DNA of 38,742 nt from an uncultured Scytonema sp. (GCA_937873135.1 CALMVQ010000268.1:1-38742), one strand, 5' to 3'. Shown: positions 27,571-37,490, counted from the stretch's first letter. The notes: generated from the letters alone by a model not told the origin. Made by a program: numbers and translations.

Positions 27571-28608
27571 ATGAATCAAAGACATTTTTGGACTGTTGTA
27601 GTGTTTGCTACTATTTTGGGGATTCCGTCAATTGGTCGTGCCCAAACTACCAAAAAATCGGCTCCAAACTCACCATCTTTGCCTGCTAATGATGTTGTGA
27701 AAGTCGGAGAGTACCAATCGCCAGTAGAAAACCAAGCAGAAAAACGTGCCTCAGATGCTGCTGTGATTACCAAAGTTATCACTCATGACCAGGCAGGTCA
27801 TCAAGCGGCAACTCTATATGTCCACAATACTCCTGTTCTTACCTTTTTAGGGAAACAACCTGTTGCCACAACAGCAACCAAAGTTGGTGTAGTTGGCAAT
27901 ATTGAAAGTCCCACAAAGGCGGCAGCAACTGAGAAAATTGCGGATACCTACACCCAGACTAGCGCATCTATTGATGACCCGGTGCAGAGGGCTACAGTAG
28001 TAGCAGTCAGGATCAACCAGCTAAAGCGTGACAATGTAGATGCAAGTAAGATTACGGTAAGTTGGACAGCAGATCAGCAAAAAAGTCAATCAAATAACGG
28101 TCGATATATCATCAAAGTCAATGGTGAAGACCTTGTTGAGATTAATCATCAGACACAACTTTCAGAAACAACAAACGATCCCGCAGAAGACGCATTAAAA
28201 GCAACTAATCGTTTGCGGAAACTCATAGGTAACGTATCTCCACTCAGCAAGATTACCGATTCACCACTACGATTACCCAAGTTGCCACAAGAATTCTCCA
28301 TCGGACCCGTGCGAATCAGTCTTAAAGGGATGGCTTCTTGGTACGGCTACGATGGTTCAGGAAGTAGAACAGCCGGAGGCGAAAGATATAATCCAGAAGG
28401 AATGACAGCAGCTCATCGCAGCTTGCCTCTGGGGACACGAGTCCGCGTTACCAATACTCATAATGGTAGATCTGTGGTAGTGCGAATTAATGACCGGGGA
28501 CCATATGCTCGGGGCAGAGTTATTGACCTTTCTGCTGCTGCTGCAAGGATTTTAGGAATGATGGGCAGCGGCGTAGCCCCAGTACGTATAGATGTTTTAG
28601 GAAGGTAA
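27571..28608 (+). CDS. RlpA-like septal ring lytic transglycosylase / DPBB protein
   Basis: Secreted cell-wall protein, 345 aa. A signal peptide spans residues about 1-25 ([20 protein letters not shown]). Residues about 25-245 are a variable low-similarity region (probably periplasmic). Residues about 250-345 form the double-psi beta-barrel: [58 protein letters not shown] and AAARILGM. These include the RlpA-type conserved H, D and the NDRGP motif. In Gram-negative relatives RlpA cleaves naked glycan strands at the septum; no SPOR domain is present here, as in many cyanobacterial members. Expected in the periplasm or outer membrane. Confidence 0.92.
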   Translation: MNQRHFWTVVVFATILGIPSIGRAQTTKKSAPNSPSLPANDVVKVGEYQSPVENQAEKRASDAAVITKVITHDQAGHQAATLYVHNTPVLTFLGKQPVATTATKVGVVGNIESPTKAAATEKIADTYTQTSASIDDPVQRATVVAVRINQLKRDNVDASKITVSWTADQQKSQSNNGRYIIKVNGEDLVEINHQTQLSETTNDPAEDALKATNRLRKLIGNVSPLSKITDSPLRLPKLPQEFSIGPVRISLKGMASWYGYDGSGSRTAGGERYNPEGMTAAHRSLPLGTRVRVTNTHNGRSVVVRINDRGPYARGRVIDLSAAAARILGMMGSGVAPVRIDVLGR

Positions 28609-29173
28609 AAACAACTTTACAGCAACAAACGTCATTTACTTCTACTGCTCTATAGTCAGGATCGGCCGTCCTACTCACCTCTAAACTGCTTGTCTATTAA
28701 ATTTATAACAAGCATCATCAACCTCTATACCTTAGTACAAGCGACGAAAAGGCTCTGACATTTCTGCAATGCAATTCTGACAGATGCGAGCAACAGCAGA
28801 TCTTTCGCATTCCTGTCTACCTATATATGGATGCACATAATATAGAAAAGCCGTGCAAGCAGATAACCTGCCGTCGAGGACTTTTCAAGAGAATACGCTC
28901 TACTTGTTTACAGGTGTACTCAATTCACTAAAACACTGCTTCACATTCTTCCCAAATTATAACGAAGGAGGAAGTGAAGTCTGTTCTGTCTATAGGCTGA
29001 TAAAACTGAATCAAAATCAGGTGAGTTTTGCATGAGATGTGACAATCTTGTGTGAAGATAAAATGATTAAACCTCATTGCGGGTATGGCAACTTAAATGA
29101 GAGCCTAAATTGCTTCAATGAGGGTTAATCAACACTGGTCGTTTGGCTAACAAACACTAAGAAACACTCACTT
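28609..29173. other. intergenic region before the tnpB relic
   Basis: 565 bases with no supported gene; the 60-codon frame at 28853-29035 lacks a plausible ribosome binding site and family. The right-hand part holds a long inverted repeat at 29067-29128, listed separately, and probably the left end of the transposon. Confidence 0.45.
29067..29128. repeat. 62-base inverted repeat upstream of tnpB relic
   Basis: Arms ttaaacctcattg (29067-29079) and caatgagggttaa (29116-29128) match at 12 of 13 positions around a 36-base loop. It sits 45 bases before the tnpB relic start, so it may belong to the left end of an IS200/IS605-type element. Confidence 0.75.
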
Positions 29174-29891
29174 ATGTTGCTAAGCAGCAAAACCACCTTA
29201 AAACTTAATCAGGTCCAGAACAGTTTGTTAGCCAGACATGCAGGAACGGCTCGACACGCTTATAATTGGGTGCTGGGGTTGTGCAAACAAATTCTCAAGA
29301 TAGTTGTTAGTATAAATTTGTACTTAAAGCACATAGCTAACTTGTTCGCAGGTGAAGTTTTTGAGGGTGTGAAAACCTATAAAAAGTATAATAAAATACT
29401 AGCTCAACTTCAGTGTTTTCACCGTCACAAACACATCAGTTCGGCAAACTTGAAAAAGACTCAGATGGCGACGACAAGGTTGACTCGTGAGATAGTTAAT
29501 ATTTGTCAAGATGCTGGCGACAGAATCACGACTTATGTCGCTAATAATAGCGGGATCAGGGTTGAGGTTTGTCGCAGCTCGAGAATGACGAATCATTGCA
29601 AACGAGTTAAAGCGATCACAAATCTGTGTTTTGGTCAGTGTCGCATACGCAGTAGCAAGTTTGTTGTCAAGGATAAATTCGCTCCGAGTCACAAAACTTG
29701 CTGCAAAGTGGAAAGCAGTGAAAAAATCCTTTTCTTTGTCAGAGCGAACTTATTACTGCCTACAGTGTGGTATTAAAATTGATGGAGACTGAAATGCTTC
29801 TATCAATAAGGAAAGGGTAGTTCAGATTGACTGTAACATCCTGCAAGTTAGGTTAGTGCCGTCACTCCCTTTGAAGCAGGAACAAATGTGA
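29174..29891 (+). pseudogene. degraded IS200/IS605-family tnpB (OrfB)
   Basis: N-terminus MLLSSKTTLKLNQVQNSLLA then RHAGTARHAYNWVLGLCKQI is typical for cyanobacterial TnpB, which starts with a K-x-K-L-N segment and an HAG-x-AR-x-x-YNW box. The middle jumps to EGVKTYKKYNKILAQLQ and QMATTRLTREIVNICQDAGD followed by RITTYVANNSG, so at least ~130 residues with the first RuvC aspartate are deleted. The zinc-finger end is present but frameshifted: KFAPSHKTC in one frame, LSERTYYCLQCGIKIDGD in another, then a stop where IDRDxNASIN is expected. Full-length relatives have ~400 residues. No active nuclease is possible. No tnpA partner is adjacent. Confidence 0.9.
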
Positions 29892-29966
29892 GCAATTTGA
29901 CCGCGTTTTCAGAATCGGATGGCTGTTGAGACACTTGTGGAACAGAAGCTAGGTGTGAATATTAAT

Positions 29967-30188
29967 ATGAATATTGGCGATCGCGTCCGTGTTAAAGAAT
30001 CTGTCATGGTTTATCATCATCCTGATCATCGTGGTAAGGCTTTTGACCTCAAAGGATCGGAAGGTGAAGTGATAGGCATTGTCAACCAATGGCACGGTAA
30101 ACCTGTTAGCGCTAACTTACCGTTTCAGGTACGTTTTAGTAAAAAATTTAAAGCCCACTTGCGCGAAAGTGAGCTAGAAACAGTTTAA
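29967..30188 (+). CDS. ftrV: ferredoxin-thioredoxin reductase, variable chain
   Basis: Alpha (variable) subunit of FTR, which passes electrons from photosynthetic ferredoxin to thioredoxin; the catalytic Fe-S subunit FtrC is encoded elsewhere. SH3-like barrel covering almost the full 73 residues: NIGDRVRVKESVMVYHHPDH, DLKGSEGEVIGIVNQWHGKP, VSANLPFQVRFSKKFKAHLR. I chose MNIGDRV at 29967 because family members begin there; the frame is open back to an ATG at 29919, but that 16-residue extension (MAVETLVEQKLGVNIN) has little resemblance to the family and lies next to the tnpB relic. Convergent with the next small gene, only 5 bases apart. Confidence 0.93.
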   Translation: MNIGDRVRVKESVMVYHHPDHRGKAFDLKGSEGEVIGIVNQWHGKPVSANLPFQVRFSKKFKAHLRESELETV

Positions 30189-30193
30189 ATTAC

Positions 30194-30415
30194 TTATTTA
30201 CGACGAAAAAACTGGAAAAAATTGATTTCGCCGCGCATTCTTTCCATATCTTGACGATTGCTCTGTGCTGTTGAATGGTACCACTCACAATGCTGCTTAA
30301 ACTCTGACCGCGTCTGAACCTCATGGTAAAACTGATGGGTCGTTTGATGAGTTACAAAAATTTCCTCAACTTCAGGTTGAGGGGATGGCATGATATGTGG
30401 TAAATCTCTAGACAT
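30194..30415 (-). CDS. hypothetical small cyanobacterial protein
   Basis: 73 aa, family not recognised. Charged and His/Gln-rich (PEVEEIFVTHQTTHQFYHEV, FKQHCEWYHSTAQSNRQDME), no membrane segment, ending in the basic, aromatic NFFQFFRRK. Protein-like composition, tight convergent spacing with ftrV and the clean start favour a real gene. It resembles conserved small proteins of cyanobacteria in style only. Confidence 0.6.
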   Translation of the reverse strand: MSRDLPHIMPSPQPEVEEIFVTHQTTHQFYHEVQTRSEFKQHCEWYHSTAQSNRQDMERMRGEINFFQFFRRK

Positions 30416-30545
30416 AAATTAAGTTAGAAGTAGGATGTGGGGAGTAAAGAATAATTGGGAAGCTACTTACTTAAGTATTACGCAGTCAAATGCTAATGAG
30501 TTCTAACTCCCCAGTATTATTTAACTCCTCACTCCTCGTTCTAAT

Positions 30546-31337
30546 TTAGAGCCAACCACGCAAGCGATACACAATAATCCCAACAAACTCTTTTAAAGCA
30601 CCAGTAAATTGATAGAGATTTTCTACATCAGGTATTAAATTGAGAATTGCCGTTTTCGGGGTACGGGTAAGTTGTTGCAAGTCATCCTCACTTACAGAAA
30701 AATCAGTAGGTGTAGGAACGGCGTCAATACCCTGATGTTTAAAGATCAGGAGTGATCGCGGCATATGAATTGCCGAAGTAACTAATAACACACTTCGGAT
30801 GCCACGGGAGGAGAGAATTTTCCGAACATTCACGGCATTTTCATATGTGTTCAAAGAGTTAGGATCTTGTATAATTGCATCAGGTGGTATACCAATCGAG
30901 GTAAGAATAGTGGCCATGTCCGCCGACTCCGATGGACCTTTGCCGTACCAATCGATACGACCACCACTTAGAATAATGACGGGAGCTTTTTTTTGGTTGT
31001 AAAGTTGGGCAGCATAAATGACGCGATTGCCGTGTTCGTTTAAGTCTACTGTTGGTCGTGGCGGCAAAGCTGGTTTAGTTGCACCACCCAAGACGACAAT
31101 TGCTTCTGCCTCGGGAATTTGCGCCAGAGGAAGATTTTGCCATTCTAGTGTTCGTACCAACAACCGGGAAGTCCAGCTATTACTACTGAATAATAAGACA
31201 AAGAGTACTAAGGTAATTGCGATCGCTGTAGTTCTTGGTCTTTTCCATACCGTGACGAGTGCCACTAGTAAAATCACGCACGTTAATCCCAACGGATAAA
31301 AGAAGAGCGGTAATAACTTAGAGAGATATAAAAACAT
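30546..31337 (-). CDS. YdcF/ElyC-like DUF218 membrane protein
   Basis: 263 aa. Two N-terminal membrane helices (about 8-27 and 35-52) followed by a DUF218 domain: AEAIVVLGGATKPALPPRPT, APVIILSGGRIDWYGKGPSE, IIQDPNSLNTYENAVNVRKI and SVLLVTSAIHMPRSLLIFKH. In E. coli the relatives SanA and ElyC influence envelope permeability and peptidoglycan assembly; a biochemical activity is not settled. Orientation suggests the catalytic-like domain is in the periplasm. It lies downstream of, and in the same direction as, a small membrane protein, with a 121-base spacer of low-complexity repeats. Confidence 0.85.
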   Translation of the reverse strand: MFLYLSKLLPLFFYPLGLTCVILLVALVTVWKRPRTTAIAITLVLFVLLFSSNSWTSRLLVRTLEWQNLPLAQIPEAEAIVVLGGATKPALPPRPTVDLNEHGNRVIYAAQLYNQKKAPVIILSGGRIDWYGKGPSESADMATILTSIGIPPDAIIQDPNSLNTYENAVNVRKILSSRGIRSVLLVTSAIHMPRSLLIFKHQGIDAVPTPTDFSVSEDDLQQLTRTPKTAILNLIPDVENLYQFTGALKEFVGIIVYRLRGWL

Positions 31338-31350
31338 TTTAGTTATTTGT

Positions 31351-31446
31351 TGATAGTTAATTGTTAGTAGTCAGTTGTTAATTGTTGGGTGTTGGTTGTT
31401 GTTCTATTAACCGCTAACTACCAACCACTAACCACTAACAACTAAG
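31351..31446. repeat. low-complexity gtta/taac repeat spacer
   Basis: Interleaved gttagt, gttgtt and ttggttg runs followed by the complementary accaacc, actaacc and aacaacta runs form an imperfect palindrome of about 90 bases. This type of sequence is very common between genes in filamentous cyanobacteria. Confidence 0.6.
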
Positions 31447-31458
31447 CATTAACAAATA

Positions 31459-31956
31459 TTACCTTCTCCAAAACCTAAAATTGATAGGTCCACGAGAACG
31501 ACGATAACGACGGGTTTGTTTTCTTTTGCGCCGTTTGGTAGCACTTGTATCGACAAGTTCAGCTTCGACATCTTCTGTCGTTTCAGTTAATAACTGAGTT
31601 CTTGTTTCTTCCTTGCTTTTCCACCAAGCAATAGTCCAACCGCCGCCTAAACCAGCCATTGCACCCAAAAAGATACTCATAGCTGGTATATAACCTGAAA
31701 AGACAAAGCCAAGTAAGAAAAATAACCAGTATTTTACCCCAGCATCAATGCCTTCTGCAGAAGCTACAGTTTGAGACTGAGGACCAGTTTTACTTGTAGT
31801 TGTAAACCAGCCAACAGCTACACCACCCAATGTGCCTAAGAAAAGCGAGAGAGATGGTTCGTTTCCAGTCACGATTAAGACGAGTGTCAAAAATGACCCA
31901 AACAGCAGTTGAGTCATTAAGATTCCAGAAATGCCTGAGGTTTTATTTTGTGCCAT
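31459..31956 (-). CDS. hypothetical membrane protein with basic C-terminal tail
   Basis: 165 aa, family not recognised. Four hydrophobic segments, in two hairpins: GILMTQLLFGSFLTLVLIVT (about 11-30), LSLFLGTLGGVAVGWFTT (about 36-53), YWLFFLLGFVFSGYIPAM (about 76-93) and IFLGAMAGLGGGWTIAWW (about 95-112). The glycine-rich LGTLGGVAVGW and LGAMAGLGGGW segments look like an internal duplication. The last ~30 residues are extremely basic (KRRKRKQTRRYRRSR), which should hold the tail in the cytoplasm and could bind nucleic acid or acidic lipid. A real gene by composition. Confidence 0.75.
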   Translation of the reverse strand: MAQNKTSGISGILMTQLLFGSFLTLVLIVTGNEPSLSLFLGTLGGVAVGWFTTTSKTGPQSQTVASAEGIDAGVKYWLFFLLGFVFSGYIPAMSIFLGAMAGLGGGWTIAWWKSKEETRTQLLTETTEDVEAELVDTSATKRRKRKQTRRYRRSRGPINFRFWRR

Positions 31957-31966
31957 AATGCAGTCC

Positions 31967-32369
31967 TGAGTGCTGAGTGCTGAGGAGCCAGCGCCTTGCT
32001 TTGTTTCCCAAAGTTGAGGCGAGGAGCGTTCCTGAGTAGAATAAGAGCGGAAGTTGGTCTGAGATCAGAAACAATTTTTCTGTTTCTAAAAATAAATTAG
32101 TCCAAAAGTTCTGTCAGCGGAGAGAATTCCTGTTGAAAGTGTCTCCCGCGCCTTGAAGACTTCAGGTGGCTTGTAACCGTTTTCAAGCATGAAGAAATGC
32201 ACAACAGTTAAATGGACTTGAAGTTAAAAATAACATACTTAGCACTCAGTAACGCTCTTCGCCTCAACGGGAGCCAGTGCTGTTCAAGGGAGCGTCTGTG
32301 CTCTGTGAGAAGACGGACCACAGTGTACTCCTATATTGCGTTGGGGAACCAAACCCAGGCGCTAGCTCC
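31967..32369. repeat. composite inverted-repeat element (MITE-like)
   Basis: Outer arms ggagccagcgcc (31984-31995) and ggcgctagctcc (32358-32369) match at 11 of 12 positions; inner arms tgaggcgaggagcgtt (32015-32030) and aacgctcttcgcctca (32251-32266) at 15 of 16. The left arm continues as ctgagtgctgag, again matched by a complementary agcactcag at 32241-32249. So two copies of one ~65-base repeat face each other around a ~220-base core, and the right copy carries ~100 extra bases. The right end covers the stop of the kinase gene. Confidence 0.75.
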
Positions 32370-33906
32370 CCAGGACTTCTTTTAATTGTGCCTCTTGTGG
32401 TTGAGTTGTATCCACAATTTTCACAAATGGTTTTTCTTTTTCCGTAAAAGGTTCAGCCTGTTGAATCTGTGAAGTGAGTAGATCGGCCGTAGCATCAGCG
32501 ATGTCGCTAGTGCGGTTTTCCAACCGAGAAAGCAAAACTTCTGTTGGTGCCGTGCAGTAGATAATCTGAAGAGGAACTTGCGACTCCTTGGCTTGGGTGA
32601 TCGCCGCCTCCCTTAGCAGAGTGCGATCATACTTAGCATCCAAAATCACGCTCATCCCAACACGGGATAACATCATCCCCAACTCCAACAGGCGTGCATA
32701 AGTTTTCTGCGTCATTTCCTCTGTATACAAATCATCCCCACCACGTTCTAACAGAGGAACTCCTGCCAAATGCTTCCGCACTGCATCCGAACGAAGGTGA
32801 ATTGCTCCCAATTTACTAGCTAAGTACCGTGCCGTCGTACTCTTACCAGAACCCGACAATCCCGACATCAAAATCAATTCACCTTTGCGTGGTTTTGTAT
32901 AATCCCAAGCCTGTTGGTAATAAGAGGCCGCAGTTTTTGCCGCCCCTTCCTTAACTGAGAAAGGCACACTAGGATCGTCTAACAAAAACGAATTAACCTT
33001 CGCTCTCACATATGCCTGACGACTCAAATACAAAGGAAGCACCTGCAAACCTTCCCAGTCTCCTGTTTGCTCCACGTAAGTATTCAAAAACGCATTACCC
33101 AAATCTTGACGATGGCGTGCTTCTAAATCCATTACCGTAAACGCTACATCGTACATGATATCAACAAAGCGAAACGGCTCATTAAACTCAATGCAGTCAA
33201 ATAGTAAAATTTCATCCTTCCACAGACAGATATTTGCTAAGTGTAAGTCTCCATGACATTCTCGAATATAGTTCTTTTGTATTCGGCTAGCAAATAATTC
33301 TGGACGTTCTGCAAAAAAATTATCTGTATATCGCTTTGTTTCCTCATACTGTGCTTGTGTCTGAGGACCACCAATATACTTCATCGTTTGCTCGTAATTC
33401 TCATCAATTGAAGCACGAACTTGCGCTACTTCGCCAAAAGAGAGGATGTAATCATTCGTCTCAGTTTTATGAGCATGATATTCAGCGACAACTCGCCCTA
33501 ACTCTGACATGTGCGAGTCGTTCAACTTACCTTGCTCAAACATGGTACTCAGCAACGCATTTTGAGGAAACTGAAGCATTTTGAGCGCATATTCTACGGC
33601 TTCTCCCGTTCCTCCCAGCTGGTACTGCTCCCCCACCTGAGTCACAGTACAAACCTCCAGATACAGTTTTGCTGCTCCCCGCTTATTTAAACGCAACTCT
33701 TCCTGGCAAAAATGTTGCCGTGATTGTAGCGTGGAAAAGTCCAAAAAGCCGAAATTTGCTGGCTTCTTTACCTTATAAGCATAATCCCCAGTCAACAACA
33801 CATAAGAAATGTGCGTCTGAATTAATTGAATCGGCTCCAATACAGGGTGAGGATAAAATTCAGGCTGTAACATCTGCTCAATCAAAGCCGGAACAGAAAC
33901 TACCAT
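32362..33906 (-). CDS. APH-like kinase fused to P-loop kinase
   Basis: 514 aa with two enzyme-like halves. Residues about 30-325 have the aminoglycoside phosphotransferase/choline-kinase fold: a lysine segment YAYKVKKPANFGFLDFSTL, the catalytic loop ECHGDLHLANICLW (HGD 218-220) and the metal aspartate in LLFDCIEF (D237). Residues about 340-514 are a zeta-toxin/gluconate-kinase-like P-loop domain: Walker A GLSGSGKST (349-357) and LRSDAVRKHLAG. Similar fusions are known in cyanobacteria and proteobacteria, usually as 'bifunctional aminoglycoside phosphotransferase/ATP-binding protein'; the true substrate is unknown. The C-terminus ends inside a repeat element. Confidence 0.88.
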   Translation of the reverse strand: MVVSVPALIEQMLQPEFYPHPVLEPIQLIQTHISYVLLTGDYAYKVKKPANFGFLDFSTLQSRQHFCQEELRLNKRGAAKLYLEVCTVTQVGEQYQLGGTGEAVEYALKMLQFPQNALLSTMFEQGKLNDSHMSELGRVVAEYHAHKTETNDYILSFGEVAQVRASIDENYEQTMKYIGGPQTQAQYEETKRYTDNFFAERPELFASRIQKNYIRECHGDLHLANICLWKDEILLFDCIEFNEPFRFVDIMYDVAFTVMDLEARHRQDLGNAFLNTYVEQTGDWEGLQVLPLYLSRQAYVRAKVNSFLLDDPSVPFSVKEGAAKTAASYYQQAWDYTKPRKGELILMSGLSGSGKSTTARYLASKLGAIHLRSDAVRKHLAGVPLLERGGDDLYTEEMTQKTYARLLELGMMLSRVGMSVILDAKYDRTLLREAAITQAKESQVPLQIIYCTAPTEVLLSRLENRTSDIADATADLLTSQIQQAEPFTEKEKPFVKIVDTTQPQEAQLKEVLGS

Positions 33907-33947
33907 CTTTCTCCTTTATGCTCTTGGCGTATTAGCGGTTAAATAAA

Positions 33948-34035
33948 AAACCAGGGTTTTACGACCTGCAAATATCTACTTACTTCTAGGCAAAACTAGA
34001 TAGAAGCGAACATCTGCTTTTGTAATCCCTGGTTT
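33948..34035 (-). terminator. long-loop terminator-like dyad downstream of rplY
   Basis: Read on the minus strand, aaaccaggg (34035-34027) pairs with ccctggttt (33956-33948), and a T-rich tract follows (ttttttattt). The ~70 bases between them contain another small stem (cttct/agaag around the ctag repeats). It lies 22 bases past the rplY stop and 42 bases ahead of the kinase start, so it could terminate rplY transcription or act as a leader structure for the kinase gene. Confidence 0.6.
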
Positions 34036-34056
34036 CCTCAGTAACTATAACAAACT

Positions 34057-34686
34057 TTAGGTAGCTTGTGATTCAGTTTCTGGTGCTGACTCAGTGTCTA
34101 ATTCAATCACAGCTTCTGCCTCAACGCTTGTTGTAGACTGTAAAACTTTAACAACAATTTGGTCTGGTTCACTCAGAGCAGTTACACCTTCAGGCAAAAC
34201 AAGTTGCTCGATCAGCAAAGTTTCTCCCACATGCATTTGGGACACATCTACCTCTATGACTTCTGGAATGTTTTCCGGCGAGCAACGCACCTGCAGTTGC
34301 ATAATCTGGGTGTCTAAGACACCACCTTCTAGCTTCACACCCACCGCTTCTCCAACAAAATGTACGGGCACTTCCACATCAGTGTCACCATGACCTGCCA
34401 CAGCAAAAAAGCTAAGGTGGTAAGGTGTCCCTTTTGCCGGATGAGTTTGAACCTCCCGCAACAAAGTTTTTCCCCGCCAAGAAATATCTGTAATTTTGAG
34501 ATCGATCAAAGTGTTGTTCACAACATTTTTTTTCAGCAGGCGCTCAACAACTTTGCTATCCAGGGTAAGAGCAATTGACTCAGTCCCCTTATGACCGTAC
34601 AAATTCGCGGGAATTTTTCCAGAACGGCGCAAAGCATTTGGCTTAGTGCCTTCTAGACGCTTTTGACATTCGATTGTGAGATCCAT
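34057..34686 (-). CDS. rplY: ribosomal protein bL25, CTC/TL5 form
   Basis: Binds 5S rRNA in the large subunit. 209 aa, so the two-domain CTC/TL5 type rather than the ~95-residue E. coli type. N-terminal L25 domain (1-95): [59 protein letters not shown]-terminal beta domain (about 96-190): [20 protein letters not shown] and [18 protein letters not shown]. The acidic tail ends with [15 protein letters not shown]. In Bacillus the Ctc homologue is stress-induced. Downstream of purA in the same direction; a dyad element lies between. Confidence 0.95.
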   Translation of the reverse strand: MDLTIECQKRLEGTKPNALRRSGKIPANLYGHKGTESIALTLDSKVVERLLKKNVVNNTLIDLKITDISWRGKTLLREVQTHPAKGTPYHLSFFAVAGHGDTDVEVPVHFVGEAVGVKLEGGVLDTQIMQLQVRCSPENIPEVIEVDVSQMHVGETLLIEQLVLPEGVTALSEPDQIVVKVLQSTTSVEAEAVIELDTESAPETESQAT

Positions 34687-34705
34687 AGTAAGTTATTAGT
34701 TGTTA

Positions 34706-34772
34706 GTAGGGGCGGGTTTAATTGTATAACTCGTCGCGTGGAAACGAAAAATCTTGTGAAACCCGCCCGTAC
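34706..34772. repeat. dyad element, copy 4
   Basis: Arms gtaggggcgggttt (34706-34719) and aaacccgcccgtac (34759-34772), one mismatch. The core (gtggaaacgaaaaatcttgtg) aligns with the core of the 20737 copy (gtaaaaacgaacaatcctggc) in the same orientation. It lies between purA and rplY. Confidence 0.9.
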
Positions 34773-34797
34773 AGTTGTTAGGAGACAGCAGTTATTA

Positions 34798-36123
<1,326 letters not shown>

Positions 36124-36366
36124 TTATAAAGCTAAAGTTTCCACGAATTAAGATTATCTACATAATAAACAACTTTTGTCAAGTTAAATAGCTCGGGGAG
36201 TAGGGGAGAAAGGCAGCAAGCGACCTATTACAATGGGTTTCCCCGAAGTTCAGCTCACGCGGATGCCAGTGTTCTGACTTTTCTCTTGCACACAACCGAC
36301 TCCTCCCCACGCCCAGATTTTTGCTAAGGTTAATAATAATTAATATTTTTTAGCGAAAAAACTACT

Positions 36367-37401
36367 ATGACTTTGTACGCAGAACTACACAGGCATCTAG
36401 GGGGTTCAGTCGTACCCCGAGTTTTGTGGCGATACTTCCAACGCCATTCAACGGAGTTAATTGCTCGCTTTGCTGATTATCCTGAATTTGAAGAGTTTTA
36501 CACGCGATCGCGCAATACTTTAGATGAGTATCTGGAGTTGCACACCCTTGTAGAAAGCGTGCAAACTGTGGATACTCTACCTTACTTTATCTATCGCCTG
36601 ATCAGGGGTGCTTATATTTTTGAGAACTTGGCTTATTTGGAACTGCGCTACACTCCTTACTTACGAACACCAGAGCATCTCAGTCAATCACAGAGAATTG
36701 ACAAGATGGCAGAAATTGTCGATGTTGTCGGCAGATCCAGCAAGTTACCAGAATATCCGATAGTCACTAGCCAAATACTCTGTATGCACTCGCGTTTACC
36801 TTATGAGGTGAACAAGGCAATTGTTGATTTAGCAGCGCAAAACAGGCATTACGTCTGTGCTATCGACATCGCTGGCGGAGATAGCCACTATGCCGATCGC
36901 ATGGAAGAATGGATTGAGTTGTATGATTATGCGCGATCGCTCTTACTGAAGACTACAGGACATCTTTACGAGACAACAGCCGGTTGTTACCCCCAACTGT
37001 TACCTTATCTAATGCGGATCGGTCACGGCATCCAAATCCCTCTACTATATCCAGAGTTACTTAAAGATTTGGCTAAACGCAATCAGTGTTTGGAGGTTTG
37101 CCCGACAACATACCTAAAAACTGGGACTTTAGAGGATATACGTCAACTCAAGTTAGTGTTTGACCGTTGTTTTGATGCAGGAGTAGACATAGCGATTTGT
37201 ACTGATAACGCCGGGTTACACAATATGCGTCTTCCCTTTGAGTATGAGAATCTCCTCACTCACGACATCATCAACTTTGAACAATTACAAGCCTGCCAGG
37301 ATGCTGCCTTCCGTCATGCTTTTGCTTGGCCTTACGCTCAACGTCCAGCCTCTCTGTTAAATGGGTTACTGATTCCTCAACCTGCTGAAGCCTTAGCATG
37401 A
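36367..37401 (+). CDS. adenosine deaminase family protein (ADA-like)
   Basis: Zinc amidohydrolase of the adenosine/adenine/AMP deaminase superfamily, 344 aa. Metal ligands are seen as ELHRHLGGS (H8, H10), H199 in TTGHLYE (the position of HAGE in classical ADA, with E202 as catalytic Glu), H220 in RIGHGIQ and D280 in CTDNAG. Classical enzymes have DDP where this one has DNA, so the residue that follows the metal Asp is N281. Cyanobacterial members of this clade may share this, so the substrate may not be adenosine. Divergent from purA, a neighbour in purine salvage. A gcgaaaa element precedes the ATG; no strong ribosome binding site. Confidence 0.88.
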   Translation: MTLYAELHRHLGGSVVPRVLWRYFQRHSTELIARFADYPEFEEFYTRSRNTLDEYLELHTLVESVQTVDTLPYFIYRLIRGAYIFENLAYLELRYTPYLRTPEHLSQSQRIDKMAEIVDVVGRSSKLPEYPIVTSQILCMHSRLPYEVNKAIVDLAAQNRHYVCAIDIAGGDSHYADRMEEWIELYDYARSLLLKTTGHLYETTAGCYPQLLPYLMRIGHGIQIPLLYPELLKDLAKRNQCLEVCPTTYLKTGTLEDIRQLKLVFDRCFDAGVDIAICTDNAGLHNMRLPFEYENLLTHDIINFEQLQACQDAAFRHAFAWPYAQRPASLLNGLLIPQPAEALA

Positions 37402-37490
37402 GGAATTAAAAGGGGATAGGGGGGAGAAGAATTGCTTCCTTGTCCTCCTCGAACCAATCTCAACAAACGTGCTTAGAGTTCGCGCTACTG

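Noticed and set aside
27571-28608. RlpA-like protein considered as an expansin or endoglucanase
   Set aside because: The barrel motifs with NDRGP and the length fit RlpA; no carbohydrate-binding module is present.
28853-29035. 60-codon ORF after the RlpA gene
   Set aside because: Starts without a ribosome binding site, has no family and falls in AT-rich DNA before the tnpB relic.
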